Origin: a bacterium
Lineage (GTDB): Bacteria; Lindowbacteria; 2-12-FULL-62-27
DNA length: 33,586 bases
Reading direction: 5' to 3'
Assembly (NCBI GenBank): GCA_016202645.1
Contig: JACQOF010000051.1
Location: forward strand, 1-33,586
Part shown: one piece after another, positions 1-7,078 of the stretch
How the letters are laid out: every line of letters starts with the position of its first letter
Position numbering within the stretch: position 1 is the stretch's first letter
Notes under the pieces: generated by a model
Database searches by the model: none
Told to the model about the DNA's origin: nothing
What the model saw: only the letters and a program-made list of their open reading frames with translations
Translations under genes and position numbers: made by a program

Positions 1-103
1 CAGTCCGAGAGCCGGATGCGGCAAATCCGCACGTCCGGTTCGATGAGCGGGGTGAGGAAACGGGGCGGGTTAATCTCCGCTACCGCGCCTCACCTCGACT
101 CTA
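1..103 (+). mobile_element. Group II intron 3' end (domains V and VI), cut by the window edge
   Basis: Positions 9-41 fold as a group II intron domain V. GAGCC (9-13) pairs with GGTTC (37-41), GGA pairs with TCC, a two-base GC bulge follows on the 3' side, and TGCGG pairs with CCGCA around a small loop. The length of 33 nt and the two-base bulge are diagnostic of domain V. Positions 49-57 (GGGGTGAGG) can pair with 88-96 to form domain VI. The downstream sequence around GACTCTAC resembles the 3' end of many bacterial class C introns. The reverse transcriptase/maturase, if present, would lie to the left of the window on the same strand. The exact 3' splice boundary near 103 is an estimate. Confidence 0.62.
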
Positions 104-153
104 CCCGTGTACCCGTGTACCCGTGTAACCCGTGTAACGTGTGAACCGTGTAA
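104..153. repeat. Imperfect tandem octamer array (CCCGTGTA)
   Basis: CCCGTGTA repeats directly about three times from 104, then continues in degenerate 8-9 bp copies (ACCCGTGTA, ACGTGTGA, ACCGTGTA) up to the terminator. It lies between the intron end and the terminator of the repeat-protein gene and codes for nothing I recognise. Two other octamer arrays with different sequences occur in this window, at 11031-11168 and 32079-32110. Confidence 0.8.
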
Positions 154-182
154 AAAAGGGGAGCGGCGAGTTGCCGCTCCCC
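152..182 (-). terminator. Rho-independent terminator of the acidic repeat-protein gene
   Basis: A perfect 10-bp GC-rich stem (158-167 with 173-182) closes a 5-nt loop and is followed, on the minus strand, by six T residues (A152-157 on the plus strand). It lies about 30 bp beyond the stop codon of the leftward 1048-residue gene, which is the expected position. Confidence 0.88.
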
Positions 183-213
183 CTGTGTGCGTTCTTTTAT
201 GTCAGGCTGACAT

Positions 214-3200
214 TCAAGCCATCGTTGCGGGCTCAGACTCGACCGGGTACTCGGGCATGGAACCGGCGTCACCGAACGGGGCCTCATATCCGGCTCCGTC
301 ATAGGTGCAGGCGGCTGTGAAATCTCCCGCGCCATCCGCGGGAATCGTGCACTGGGCTGTGGCCGGGTCATACATGGTGTCCGGCGGACACGTAACCGCA
401 ACGGACCCGTCCGGCTGGACGGCCATACCGTCCGGCATGACCGCGTAGGTCTCGGCCGGCGGAATCTCCACCGTTCCGGAAACCGGATCGATGGTGCTGC
501 CCTCAGGACAACTCCATGTGCAGGTTCCGTCCGGATTGGCTGACACGTCCGGCGGCAGAACCGCGTCGGAGTACTCGTTCGGCACCGTGTAGGTGCCTGC
601 GTTCGCGTCGAAGGTTGTCTCCGGCGGACACTCGTACACGACGTTCCCGTCCGGCGTTGTCGAAACGTCCGGCGGCAGGACCGCGTCGGCTTCCGCCTGC
701 GGCACTGTGATCGCGCCAGCGTCGGCGTCGATCGTGGTTCCGGGCGGAAGATCGATCATCACCGAACCGTCCGGCTGCGGCTCGCATCCGTCCGGCATGA
801 CCATGGTTGCGCCGTCCTGGGGAACGGTGAGTTCCCCGGCGGGAGCGTCATAGGTCGTGCCCGGAGGCATGTCGCAGGTGCAACTGCCGTCCGGATTCAC
901 CGTGACTTCCGGCGGCATCACCATGTCGGCGCTGTCGTTCGGAATCACAAACGCGTCGCCCTCCGGCGTGTACTCCGTTCCCGGCGGCAATTCGCAGGTC
1001 GCGGAACCGTCCGGGTTGAAGGTCATGTCGGTGGTGGCGTAGGTGTCGGCGAAATTGTCGGGCGGCATGGTGCAGGTCCCGGCGGCGGGATCGTAGCTGA
1101 CCCCGTCGGCCGGCGTGCCCACTTCCACCGCGACGACATACTCGCCTTCCGCTCCGGCCGGCGCCGGCTCGAGGCTTCCCGAACCGGTGTTCTCCAGCAC
1201 CATGTCGGTGCCTTCCGGTGGAAGTTCCAGCGTTCCGGAATTGGCCTCGAAGGTGGTTCCCTCCGGGCAATCCATCGAGACGCTTCCATCCGGATTAACC
1301 GCGATTTCAGGCGGCATCACCACGTCGGCGTCGGCGTTCGGCACGGTGAATGTGCCTTCAGCCGGATCCGCCGACCATGCGGCATCGCCCGCGGTCGGAT
1401 AGTCGCACGTACAGGTCCCGGCGGCCGGATCAAACGAAAGGGCCGGATCGCCATCAGGCGGCGGCGCTTCCCCTCCGGGCGGAACATACTCGCAACCGGT
1501 CATTCCCGACCAGGTTTCCGAACCTGGCGGGATGTCGAATGTGCCTGCGTTGGGATCGATATTGGTGCATTCCACCGTGAGAGACCCGTCGGCATTGACG
1601 GTCTCCCCCGCCGGCATGACCGCATCCGCTCCGGCGTTCGGAACGATGCATTCTCCGGCGGCGGTGTCATAGGTGGTTCCTTCCGGCATTGTGGCGGTCA
1701 TCGTGCCGTCCGGATTGGCGACCACTGTGTCCGCGGGCGCGTCCATGTAGCTCGGCGCATCCGCCTCCGGACAGGTGATGGTGCCGGCGTCCGCGTCGAC
1801 CTTCGCATCCGGCGGGATCTCACAGGCCACGCTTCCGTCGGGATTGATCGACATGTCGGGCGGAATGTAGTCCGCCGTCGCGTCGGCCGGAATCGTCGCT
1901 GTCCCGGCATTGGGATCAAAGGTGGTGCCTTCCGGCGCCTCGCATGCAATCGCGCCGTCCGGCTGGAATTCCATGTCCGGCGAAGGCAGAAAAACTTCCG
2001 AAGCCCCGTCGGCCGGCATGGTCATCGTTCCCGCGTTGGGATCGATGGTGGTATCCGGCGGGCAGTCGCAGGTGACGCTGCCATCCGGGTTGACCTCCGC
2101 ATACTCCGGCGTCACCATGTCGGTGCCTTCGGGCGGAAGTTCCAACGTGCCCGAATTGGCGTCGAAGGTGGTCTCCGGCGGGCAGTCCATCGTACACGAT
2201 CCGTCCGGCGCAATGTCCATCTCGGGCGGAACGGTCGGGCAGTCGGCCGGGGGATAATCCAACGTTCCCGCTGCGGGATCGTAGGTCGTCCCCTCGGGAC
2301 ACGCCACCGCGACGTCGCCGTCCGGCTGGACAGTCGCGTCCACGGCGGGCGCGAAGGTATCGACTGCGTCCTGCGGGGGCATCGTGACTTCGCCCGCGGC
2401 AGGATCCAAACTGCCTTCCGGCGGCACCGCAACCGCGACGTCTCCGTCGGGCTGAACGGCGCAGTTGTCCGGGGCGACCATGTCGGCGCCCTCGGGCGGA
2501 AGTTCCAAGGTTGCGGATTCGGCGTCAAACGAAGTTTCCGGCGGGCACTCGCAGGTGACGCTCCCGTCGGGATTCACGCTCGCGTAGTCCGGCTCGGCGA
2601 CGTAGGCCCCGTCGTTCGGAACCGTTGCGGTCCCGGCGTCGGCGTCGTAGGTCGTGCCTTCCGGCATCGCGACCGTCGCGGAACCGTCCGCGTTCACCGT
2701 TGTGTCATTGGGCAGGAATTGATCGGCATCCGCCGCCGGCGCGGTGATCGTGCCGGCGTCGGCGTCGACGGTCGCGGTCGGCGGAACTTCCGTCGTCACG
2801 CTTCCGTCCGCGTTCACGGTCTGATCCTCGGGCAAAACCATGGCGGCGTCGCCCGGGGGAAATGTCACATCACCCGCGTCGGCGTCGTACGTACAGCCGT
2901 CCGGACAATTCGCCACGACTCCGCCGTCCGGTGTGGTCGAGAGATTCTCCGGCATGACCGTGTCGGCCGAATCGGCTGGAACCACCAGGGCCGCCGCGTC
3001 CGCGTCGTACGTGGTGCCTTCCGGACACGACATCGTCGCGGATCCATCCGCGTTGACGGTCGCGTCCATCGGGTAAGCTTCAGCAGGCGGTGGTTCGGTC
3101 GCCGCAACCGTCGCGTCACCATTCTCGGGAATGGTGACTGTGTCGGTCGTCCCGGCGTCCGCGCCGGAATCGTACTGCGACATGTCATAACTGCCGGCAT

Positions 3201-3360
3201 CCGCCGTCGTTGCGTCCGCCTCGGCGTCCATGCTCTCGGCGTCTGCGTCAGCGATCGGAACGCCCAACGCTCCGGGCGCTACAATCTCGTCCAGCTTCTG
3301 GACCTTGACGCCTTTCTTCTTGGCCTTTCCTCCATCTTTCCTTCCGTCGTCCTTTGCCAA
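214..3360 (-). CDS. Acidic, cysteine-containing 40-residue-repeat protein, probably exported
   Basis: Protein of 1048 residues that I do not recognise as a named family. Residues 1-25 are lysine-rich. From about residue 95 to 1010 it consists of about twenty copies of a unit near 40 residues. Each has a turn of the form N-P/A-D-G-S, a short strand often holding one or two Cys, P-P/E-x-T-T-Y/F-D, D/N-A-x-A-G-T, a second strand, and a Pro/Asp-rich linker. After the basic N-terminus I see only one Lys and no Arg, so the chain is strongly acidic. Roughly thirty Cys are scattered through the repeats. Two units, around residues 600-760, are irregular. The start is TTG, chosen because AGGAGGT (minus strand, 3367-3373) sits six bases upstream and no earlier Met exists. 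There is no classical signal peptide. The gene diverges from an adaptor/protease/TolC operon, suggesting it is that system's cargo. The repeat turns recall Ca-binding or beta-solenoid modules, but this is inference. Confidence 0.85.
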   Translation of the reverse strand: MAKDDGRKDGGKAKKKGVKVQKLDEIVAPGALGVPIADADAESMDAEADATTADAGSYDMSQYDSGADAGTTDTVTIPENGDATVAATEPPPAEAYPMDATVNADGSATMSCPEGTTYDADAAALVVPADSADTVMPENLSTTPDGGVVANCPDGCTYDADAGDVTFPPGDAAMVLPEDQTVNADGSVTTEVPPTATVDADAGTITAPAADADQFLPNDTTVNADGSATVAMPEGTTYDADAGTATVPNDGAYVAEPDYASVNPDGSVTCECPPETSFDAESATLELPPEGADMVAPDNCAVQPDGDVAVAVPPEGSLDPAAGEVTMPPQDAVDTFAPAVDATVQPDGDVAVACPEGTTYDPAAGTLDYPPADCPTVPPEMDIAPDGSCTMDCPPETTFDANSGTLELPPEGTDMVTPEYAEVNPDGSVTCDCPPDTTIDPNAGTMTMPADGASEVFLPSPDMEFQPDGAIACEAPEGTTFDPNAGTATIPADATADYIPPDMSINPDGSVACEIPPDAKVDADAGTITCPEADAPSYMDAPADTVVANPDGTMTATMPEGTTYDTAAGECIVPNAGADAVMPAGETVNADGSLTVECTNIDPNAGTFDIPPGSETWSGMTGCEYVPPGGEAPPPDGDPALSFDPAAGTCTCDYPTAGDAAWSADPAEGTFTVPNADADVVMPPEIAVNPDGSVSMDCPEGTTFEANSGTLELPPEGTDMVLENTGSGSLEPAPAGAEGEYVVAVEVGTPADGVSYDPAAGTCTMPPDNFADTYATTDMTFNPDGSATCELPPGTEYTPEGDAFVIPNDSADMVMPPEVTVNPDGSCTCDMPPGTTYDAPAGELTVPQDGATMVMPDGCEPQPDGSVMIDLPPGTTIDADAGAITVPQAEADAVLPPDVSTTPDGNVVYECPPETTFDANAGTYTVPNEYSDAVLPPDVSANPDGTCTWSCPEGSTIDPVSGTVEIPPAETYAVMPDGMAVQPDGSVAVTCPPDTMYDPATAQCTIPADGAGDFTAACTYDGAGYEAPFGDAGSMPEYPVESEPATMA

Positions 3361-3453
3361 ACTGCCACCTCCTCAACGGATTTAAGGACAATCTTTGTCT
3401 TTTTTCTTGTCCCCCCAATCCCCCTGTTAGCCTCTGCTTTTGTATCCTTGGAT

Positions 3454-3482
3454 CATCTAAAAGACAAAGGATTCGTTGTCAA
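3454..3482 (-). promoter_or_regulatory. Candidate sigma-70-type promoter for the repeat-protein gene
   Basis: On the minus strand a perfect TTGACA (3477-3482) is followed after 16-17 bp by TTAGAT/TAGATG (3454-3460), a weak -10. Transcription would start near 3447, giving a leader of about 87 nt that ends in a strong ribosome binding site. Confidence 0.38.
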
Positions 3483-3521
3483 AATAGGCACAAAGGGACT
3501 GTCTTCTACGTCACTTCGAAA

Positions 3522-3538
3522 ATGTGAAAAAATCACAT
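3522..3538. promoter_or_regulatory. Inverted repeat ATGTGA-N5-TCACAT, candidate Crp/Fnr-family operator
   Basis: Perfect 6-bp arms separated by five A residues closely resemble the CRP half-sites TGTGA/TCACA, though the spacer is one base shorter than the E. coli consensus. It lies between the divergent repeat-protein gene and the operon that encodes a Crp/Fnr-type regulator. Its centre is about 83 bp upstream of the predicted start for the repeat-protein transcript, a distance typical of class I activator sites. Confidence 0.45.
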
Positions 3539-3545
3539 ACACTTG

Positions 3546-3560
3546 TCCACAATATGTGGA
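3546..3560. promoter_or_regulatory. Inverted repeat TCCACA-ATA-TGTGGA
   Basis: Perfect 6-bp arms around a 3-bp centre, eight bases beyond the ATGTGA/TCACAT site. It may be a second operator in the same divergent control region. No T-tract follows it in a way that would make it a convincing terminator. Confidence 0.35.
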
Positions 3561-3640
3561 TGATTTTTTTGTGGCCCAGAGATATAAAAAAATACATGGT
3601 CTGAGGACACTGGGTCAGACCGTGTCAAGTTTTGCAAAAT

Positions 3641-3780
3641 TCTTCCTCCCCCCTTGAGGGGGAGGCAGGGAGGGGGGTTACAACTCCGAAATACAGTGCT
3701 TTTCCTTCGGAAACCCCCCATTCAACTTCCCCCTCAAGGGGGGAAGGGTTGGTTGTGCAATGGCTGTAAATCGAATTTGC
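3641..3780 (-). repeat. Dispersed GC-rich palindromic repeat, copy 1
   Basis: About 140 bp holding two internal palindromes of the type CTCCCCCTTGAGGGGGAG, separated by GGGGGGTT and a non-palindromic middle. Its reverse complement aligns along nearly its whole length with 6938-7076, so the two copies are inverted with respect to each other and bracket the protease/adaptor and regulator genes. It forms most of the non-coding sequence between the divergent promoters. Partial copies lie at 14441-14475 and 15767-15803. An inverted repeat GGTCTGA-N10-TCAGACC (3598-3621) lies just outside it. Confidence 0.85.
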
Positions 3781-3863
3781 CAAAATCCAGTCAATACCAC
3801 GGTCTGAGCCCAACCCACCCACCTCTCCATATTATATAGAGGCCCCCCGCCAAGCCTTTCCCC

Positions 3864-3892
3864 TTGACTTATCCACAATCCATTGGCATAAG
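3864..3892 (+). promoter_or_regulatory. Candidate promoter for the protease/adaptor operon
   Basis: TTGACT (3864-3869) is followed after exactly 17 bp by CATAAG (3887-3892). Transcription would begin near 3899, only a few bases before the ATG at 3905. This leaves no room for a Shine-Dalgarno sequence, and none is visible, so the first gene may be translated from a nearly leaderless message. Confidence 0.4.
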
Positions 3893-3904
3893 CCCTAAGT
3901 AGAT

Positions 3905-6085
3905 ATGCCTGAGGCAACCCCTAAGCGGCTTGGACCCAAACTCAGAGAGGATTTAATCCTCGTTGAAAAGGTTCGCCAAGGGGAGAGGTTGCTGGTCATC
4001 AAGGACCCGATCACGGTCAAGTACTACCAGTTTGGCGCCTTGGAGATCGCCCTCTTCCGGCTCCTCGACGGTTCCACCCCTCCGCCCAAAATCATCGAGC
4101 AAATCAACGCCCAGCACCCGGACGCCGAAATGACGATGGACGAACTCAAGGAATTTCTCGGCGAGATCGATAAGATGAAGCTTCTGGAAAAGGGCGCCGC
4201 GGATCGGAATGCGCTCCTTCTTGAGCGGCTGAAGGAGGAGCGCAAGGGCAAACTCATGAGCAAGAAGGGATCGGTCATGTTCAAGCGTTTCCCCTTGGTC
4301 GACCCGAACGATTTTTTCGACCGCATTCATCCGTACATCAAATGGATCTGGAGCGTACCCTTTGTGGCGTTCATGTGCCTCGTGATCCTGGCGGCCTGCG
4401 TGGCGATCGGGTACAACTGGCAGGAATTCCTGGACGGCATCGCGGCCATTTTCTCCTTCAGCGAGCAGACCGCGTCGAGTCTCCTCTGGCTGTGGCTGAC
4501 GATCATCTGCGTGATCGCTTTTCACGAATTGGGGCACGGCCTGACCTGCAAGCACTACGGCGGGGAGGTCCATGAGATGGGGTTTCTGGTGCTCTTTTTC
4601 CAGCCCTGTTTCTACGCGAACGTGACGGACGCCTACATGTTCGCGAACAAGAAGCACAAGCTCTATGTGACGTTCGCGGGGATCATCGTGGAATTTTTTA
4701 TCGGCAGTCTCTTTTGTTTCGTGTGGCTTCTCACCGACCCCACCTCCGGCCTCAACGCCATCTGCTACCAGGCCATGACGGTGTGCGGCATCTCCTCCGT
4801 GCTCTTTAATCTCAACCCCCTCGTCAAATACGACGGCTACTATGCCTTCTCCGAAATGGTCGATCTTCCGAACCTCAAACAAAATTCCGGGGACGCCCTG
4901 GAGAAGTTTCTGACGAGGATATACAAAAAGAGGGATGACATCGAAGAGGACGACTTCACGCCGCGGGAACGCCGCATTTACATCATCTACTCAATCTGCG
5001 CCACGCTCTTTATCGTGTCTATGCTGGCGGGCATCCTGTACCTCATCAAAGACCCGATCCTTGAGTTCTTCCCGCTCTATCCGGAAGCCGGCGCCGCGGT
5101 TTTCATTTTCATCTGCCTCAAACTCCTGAGCGGCCAGATCTCGGCCACGACGAAATTTTTCAAGGATTTTTATCTGTATGAGGAGGCGGCCTACGGCGGC
5201 GTCAAGACACGCCTGGCGGCTGGCGCGCTCCTCATCGCCGTGATCGCGGCTTGCTTCACCGCGCCCTACGACATCGTCATCGAGAAGGAAATCAAAGTCG
5301 AGTCGCGCGACCGGTGGACCGTGCGGGCGCCGGTGGACGGGTTTCTGGAGGAGGTCTACATCAGGGGCGGCGAGGAAGTGAAGATGGACCAGCCGCTGTT
5401 TTTGATGACGAACCCCGACAAGAGCCGCCGACTCGCGGACCTGGCGGCGGAAGACCGGAAATTCGACATGCAGAGGGACCAGGCCGTCGCGGACGGCGAG
5501 CTGGGAAGTCTTCAGGACATCCAGCTCCGGGAATCTCAGAGCTCCCGGGAACGCGAGGCGATCCGCCGGGAGATGCAGAAGCTCAAGACGGTTTCGCCGG
5601 CCACCGGACTTGTCCTCACGCCTGCGGTAGAGGAACTTGCCGGGAAATATTTCAATGCCGGAGACAAAATCATGGAGATCGCCTGCCTGGCCAACTTGTA
5701 TTCCGTGGTGGAGCTGGAGGAACGCGAAGCCGGGGAAGTGCGGGACCGGCGGCAGATGTCGAGACTGCGCGCGGAAGGGAAACCTGCGGAACGGGCCACC
5801 TCCGCGCGGGTCAAACTCGGGGCGTTGCCGGGCCGGCTTTTTAGCGGGCACATCGAGGCGATTGACGCGGTCGCGGATACCAGCGGCGTGACCCGGAAAT
5901 TTACCGCGAGGATCGCCATCCCCAACCCGGACCTCCGATACGGCGAAAACTGGCTCGCCTCCGGACTGGCCCTCCGGCCCGGCATGACGGGCATGGCCAA
6001 GATCGACGTCCGAAGATCGACGCCCGCGGCGGCCATCGCACGGTGGTTCGCGGGATTCTTCAGACTTGATTTGTTCATGTACTGA
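3905..6085 (+). CDS. PqqD/RRE-like domain - M50 site-2 metalloprotease - HlyD-type adaptor fusion
   Basis: Membrane protein of 726 residues with three parts. Residues about 8-100 resemble the PqqD fold that serves as a peptide-recognition element (RRE) in RiPP pathways. Residues about 140-460 form a polytopic M50 protease with HELGH at 207-211 and the third motif N304-P-L-V-K-Y-D310-G, so zinc ligands and the catalytic Glu are present. Residues about 480-715 form a lipoyl/barrel-sandwich adaptor (ESRDRWTVRAPVDGFLEE and following) like HlyD/MFP proteins, with a short coiled coil. Known RRE domains bind leader peptides, M50 enzymes cleave substrates in or near the membrane, and adaptors link inner membrane to TolC. 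Together these suggest that it recognises, cleaves and hands over an exported polypeptide. The divergent repeat protein is the obvious candidate substrate; this is inference. The regulator gene follows after 2 bp. Confidence 0.86.
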   Translation: MPEATPKRLGPKLREDLILVEKVRQGERLLVIKDPITVKYYQFGALEIALFRLLDGSTPPPKIIEQINAQHPDAEMTMDELKEFLGEIDKMKLLEKGAADRNALLLERLKEERKGKLMSKKGSVMFKRFPLVDPNDFFDRIHPYIKWIWSVPFVAFMCLVILAACVAIGYNWQEFLDGIAAIFSFSEQTASSLLWLWLTIICVIAFHELGHGLTCKHYGGEVHEMGFLVLFFQPCFYANVTDAYMFANKKHKLYVTFAGIIVEFFIGSLFCFVWLLTDPTSGLNAICYQAMTVCGISSVLFNLNPLVKYDGYYAFSEMVDLPNLKQNSGDALEKFLTRIYKKRDDIEEDDFTPRERRIYIIYSICATLFIVSMLAGILYLIKDPILEFFPLYPEAGAAVFIFICLKLLSGQISATTKFFKDFYLYEEAAYGGVKTRLAAGALLIAVIAACFTAPYDIVIEKEIKVESRDRWTVRAPVDGFLEEVYIRGGEEVKMDQPLFLMTNPDKSRRLADLAAEDRKFDMQRDQAVADGELGSLQDIQLRESQSSREREAIRREMQKLKTVSPATGLVLTPAVEELAGKYFNAGDKIMEIACLANLYSVVELEEREAGEVRDRRQMSRLRAEGKPAERATSARVKLGALPGRLFSGHIEAIDAVADTSGVTRKFTARIAIPNPDLRYGENWLASGLALRPGMTGMAKIDVRRSTPAAAIARWFAGFFRLDLFMY

Positions 6086-6087
6086 CC

Positions 6088-6861
6088 ATGCCCCTCCTTC
6101 ACCGCTTCGGACAGAAACGCGGCATGGCGGCCCCGCCGTCGGCGTTTCCCCTGCTCGCCAAACACACCCTCTTCGCCGGTCTGCCGGAAGAAATCCGCCG
6201 CGATCTGGTGGCCAAGGGCAGTCTCGTCCGGATTCCGAAATATTCCCTGATGTTTCACCAGCGGGACGATGTGACGGCGGTTTATTTGATTCTCGAAGGA
6301 CTCGTCAAACTTTACCGGGACCTCGGCGAGACCGACCGGACCTGGGGATTTCGGTACAAGGGGGACATGGTCGGCACCGACTCGCTCCACGCGTCCGGAG
6401 GTCATTTGTACAGCGCCCAGGCGCTTGCGTTTGTCAGCGCCTGCGCGTTTCCGCGCGACATCCTGACGGACCTGACCGCATCCTCGCCGGAATTCTGCGA
6501 GGCGCTCTTTCAGCACGCCGCAAACGAACTTGAAACATCTCTCCGCGAACAGGACGTCCTCACCAGCCGCAGCACCAACGGGCGGATCGCGGACAAAATC
6601 CTGATACTGGCCGAAAAATTCGGCCGGATCAGCGGCTCCGCGGCCCCAAGTGTCGGCGTCTCTGACGCCGGCCGGGCTGAATCCCAGGGCGTCGTGCTTC
6701 AACTTCGCATCACCCAGCGCGAACTAGCCTCCCTCGCCGGGACCAACCGCGAGTCGGTCTGCAAGGCCCTCGTGACGTTCAAACGCGAGGGATCGATCGA
6801 CATTCTTCAAAACAAGTTGATTCTGGTTAAGAATCAAACCAAACTCGCCTCCTGGCCTTGA
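6088..6861 (+). CDS. Crp/Fnr-family transcriptional regulator
   Basis: Protein of 257 residues. Residues about 25-150 form a cyclic-nucleotide-binding-like beta-barrel (PKYSLMFHQRDDVTAVYLI, LEGLVKLYRD). A dimerisation helix follows, and a C-terminal winged helix-turn-helix with ITQRELASLAGTNRESVCKA around 207-226. The N-terminus lacks the cysteine cluster of FNR, so an oxygen-sensing iron-sulfur centre is unlikely, and the ligand is unknown. A loop at about 185-203 between the dimer helix and HTH is longer than usual. It is co-transcribed with the protease (2-bp gap). The inverted repeats at 3522-3560 are plausible operators, making it a likely local regulator. An internal Met at 6124 is an alternative start. 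Confidence 0.9.
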   Translation: MPLLHRFGQKRGMAAPPSAFPLLAKHTLFAGLPEEIRRDLVAKGSLVRIPKYSLMFHQRDDVTAVYLILEGLVKLYRDLGETDRTWGFRYKGDMVGTDSLHASGGHLYSAQALAFVSACAFPRDILTDLTASSPEFCEALFQHAANELETSLREQDVLTSRSTNGRIADKILILAEKFGRISGSAAPSVGVSDAGRAESQGVVLQLRITQRELASLAGTNRESVCKALVTFKREGSIDILQNKLILVKNQTKLASWP

Positions 6862-6937
6862 GTCAGGGGGGAGATGAATTATGATACAAGATTGGACACC
6901 CATGAGATGCCTTTTAGGAGTTATGAACTGGACTGTT

Positions 6938-7076
6938 GTAAATTTGATTTACCGCATTTGCACAACTAACCCTTCCCCCCTCGAGGGGGAAGTTGGATGG
7001 GGGGGTTCCGAAGGAAAAGCACGATATTTTGGAGTTGCAACCCCCCTCCTAACCTCCCCCGCAAGGGGGGAGGAAG
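6938..7076 (+). repeat. Dispersed GC-rich palindromic repeat, copy 2, supplying a ribosome binding site
   Basis: Near-full-length inverted copy of the 3641-3780 element, with the same two palindromic blocks (CCCCCCTCGAGGGGGAAG and CCTCCCCCGCAAGGGGGGAGG). Its right end supplies GGAGG (7069-7073), five bases before the ATG of the TolC-like gene. The element is open in the same frame as that gene, but the translated part looks nothing like a signal peptide, so I treat it as untranslated. Confidence 0.85.
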
Positions 7077-7078
7077 GT

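Noticed and set aside
214-3360. CRISPR-like or satellite DNA array
   Set aside because: The repetition is at protein level, with diverged DNA units of about 120 bp inside one long open frame; there are no identical short repeats with spacers.
3598-3621. Inverted repeat GGTCTGA-N10-TCAGACC as a terminator
   Set aside because: There is no T-tract, and the position upstream of both divergent genes does not fit a terminator. I only mention it in the flanking repeat entry.
2719-3657. 312-codon plus-strand frame over the start of the repeat gene
   Set aside because: It is Arg/Val/Gly-rich shadow coding caused by the repeated codons of the minus-strand gene, with no domain or ribosome binding site.
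5536-6702. 388-codon minus-strand frame across the protease/regulator junction
   Set aside because: It is antisense to two genes with intact catalytic and helix-turn-helix motifs; no homology is apparent.
6881-7078. N-terminal extension of the TolC-like protein from an upstream ATG
   Set aside because: The extension is encoded by the dispersed repeat, lacks signal-peptide character and precedes a proper signal peptide with its own ribosome binding site.
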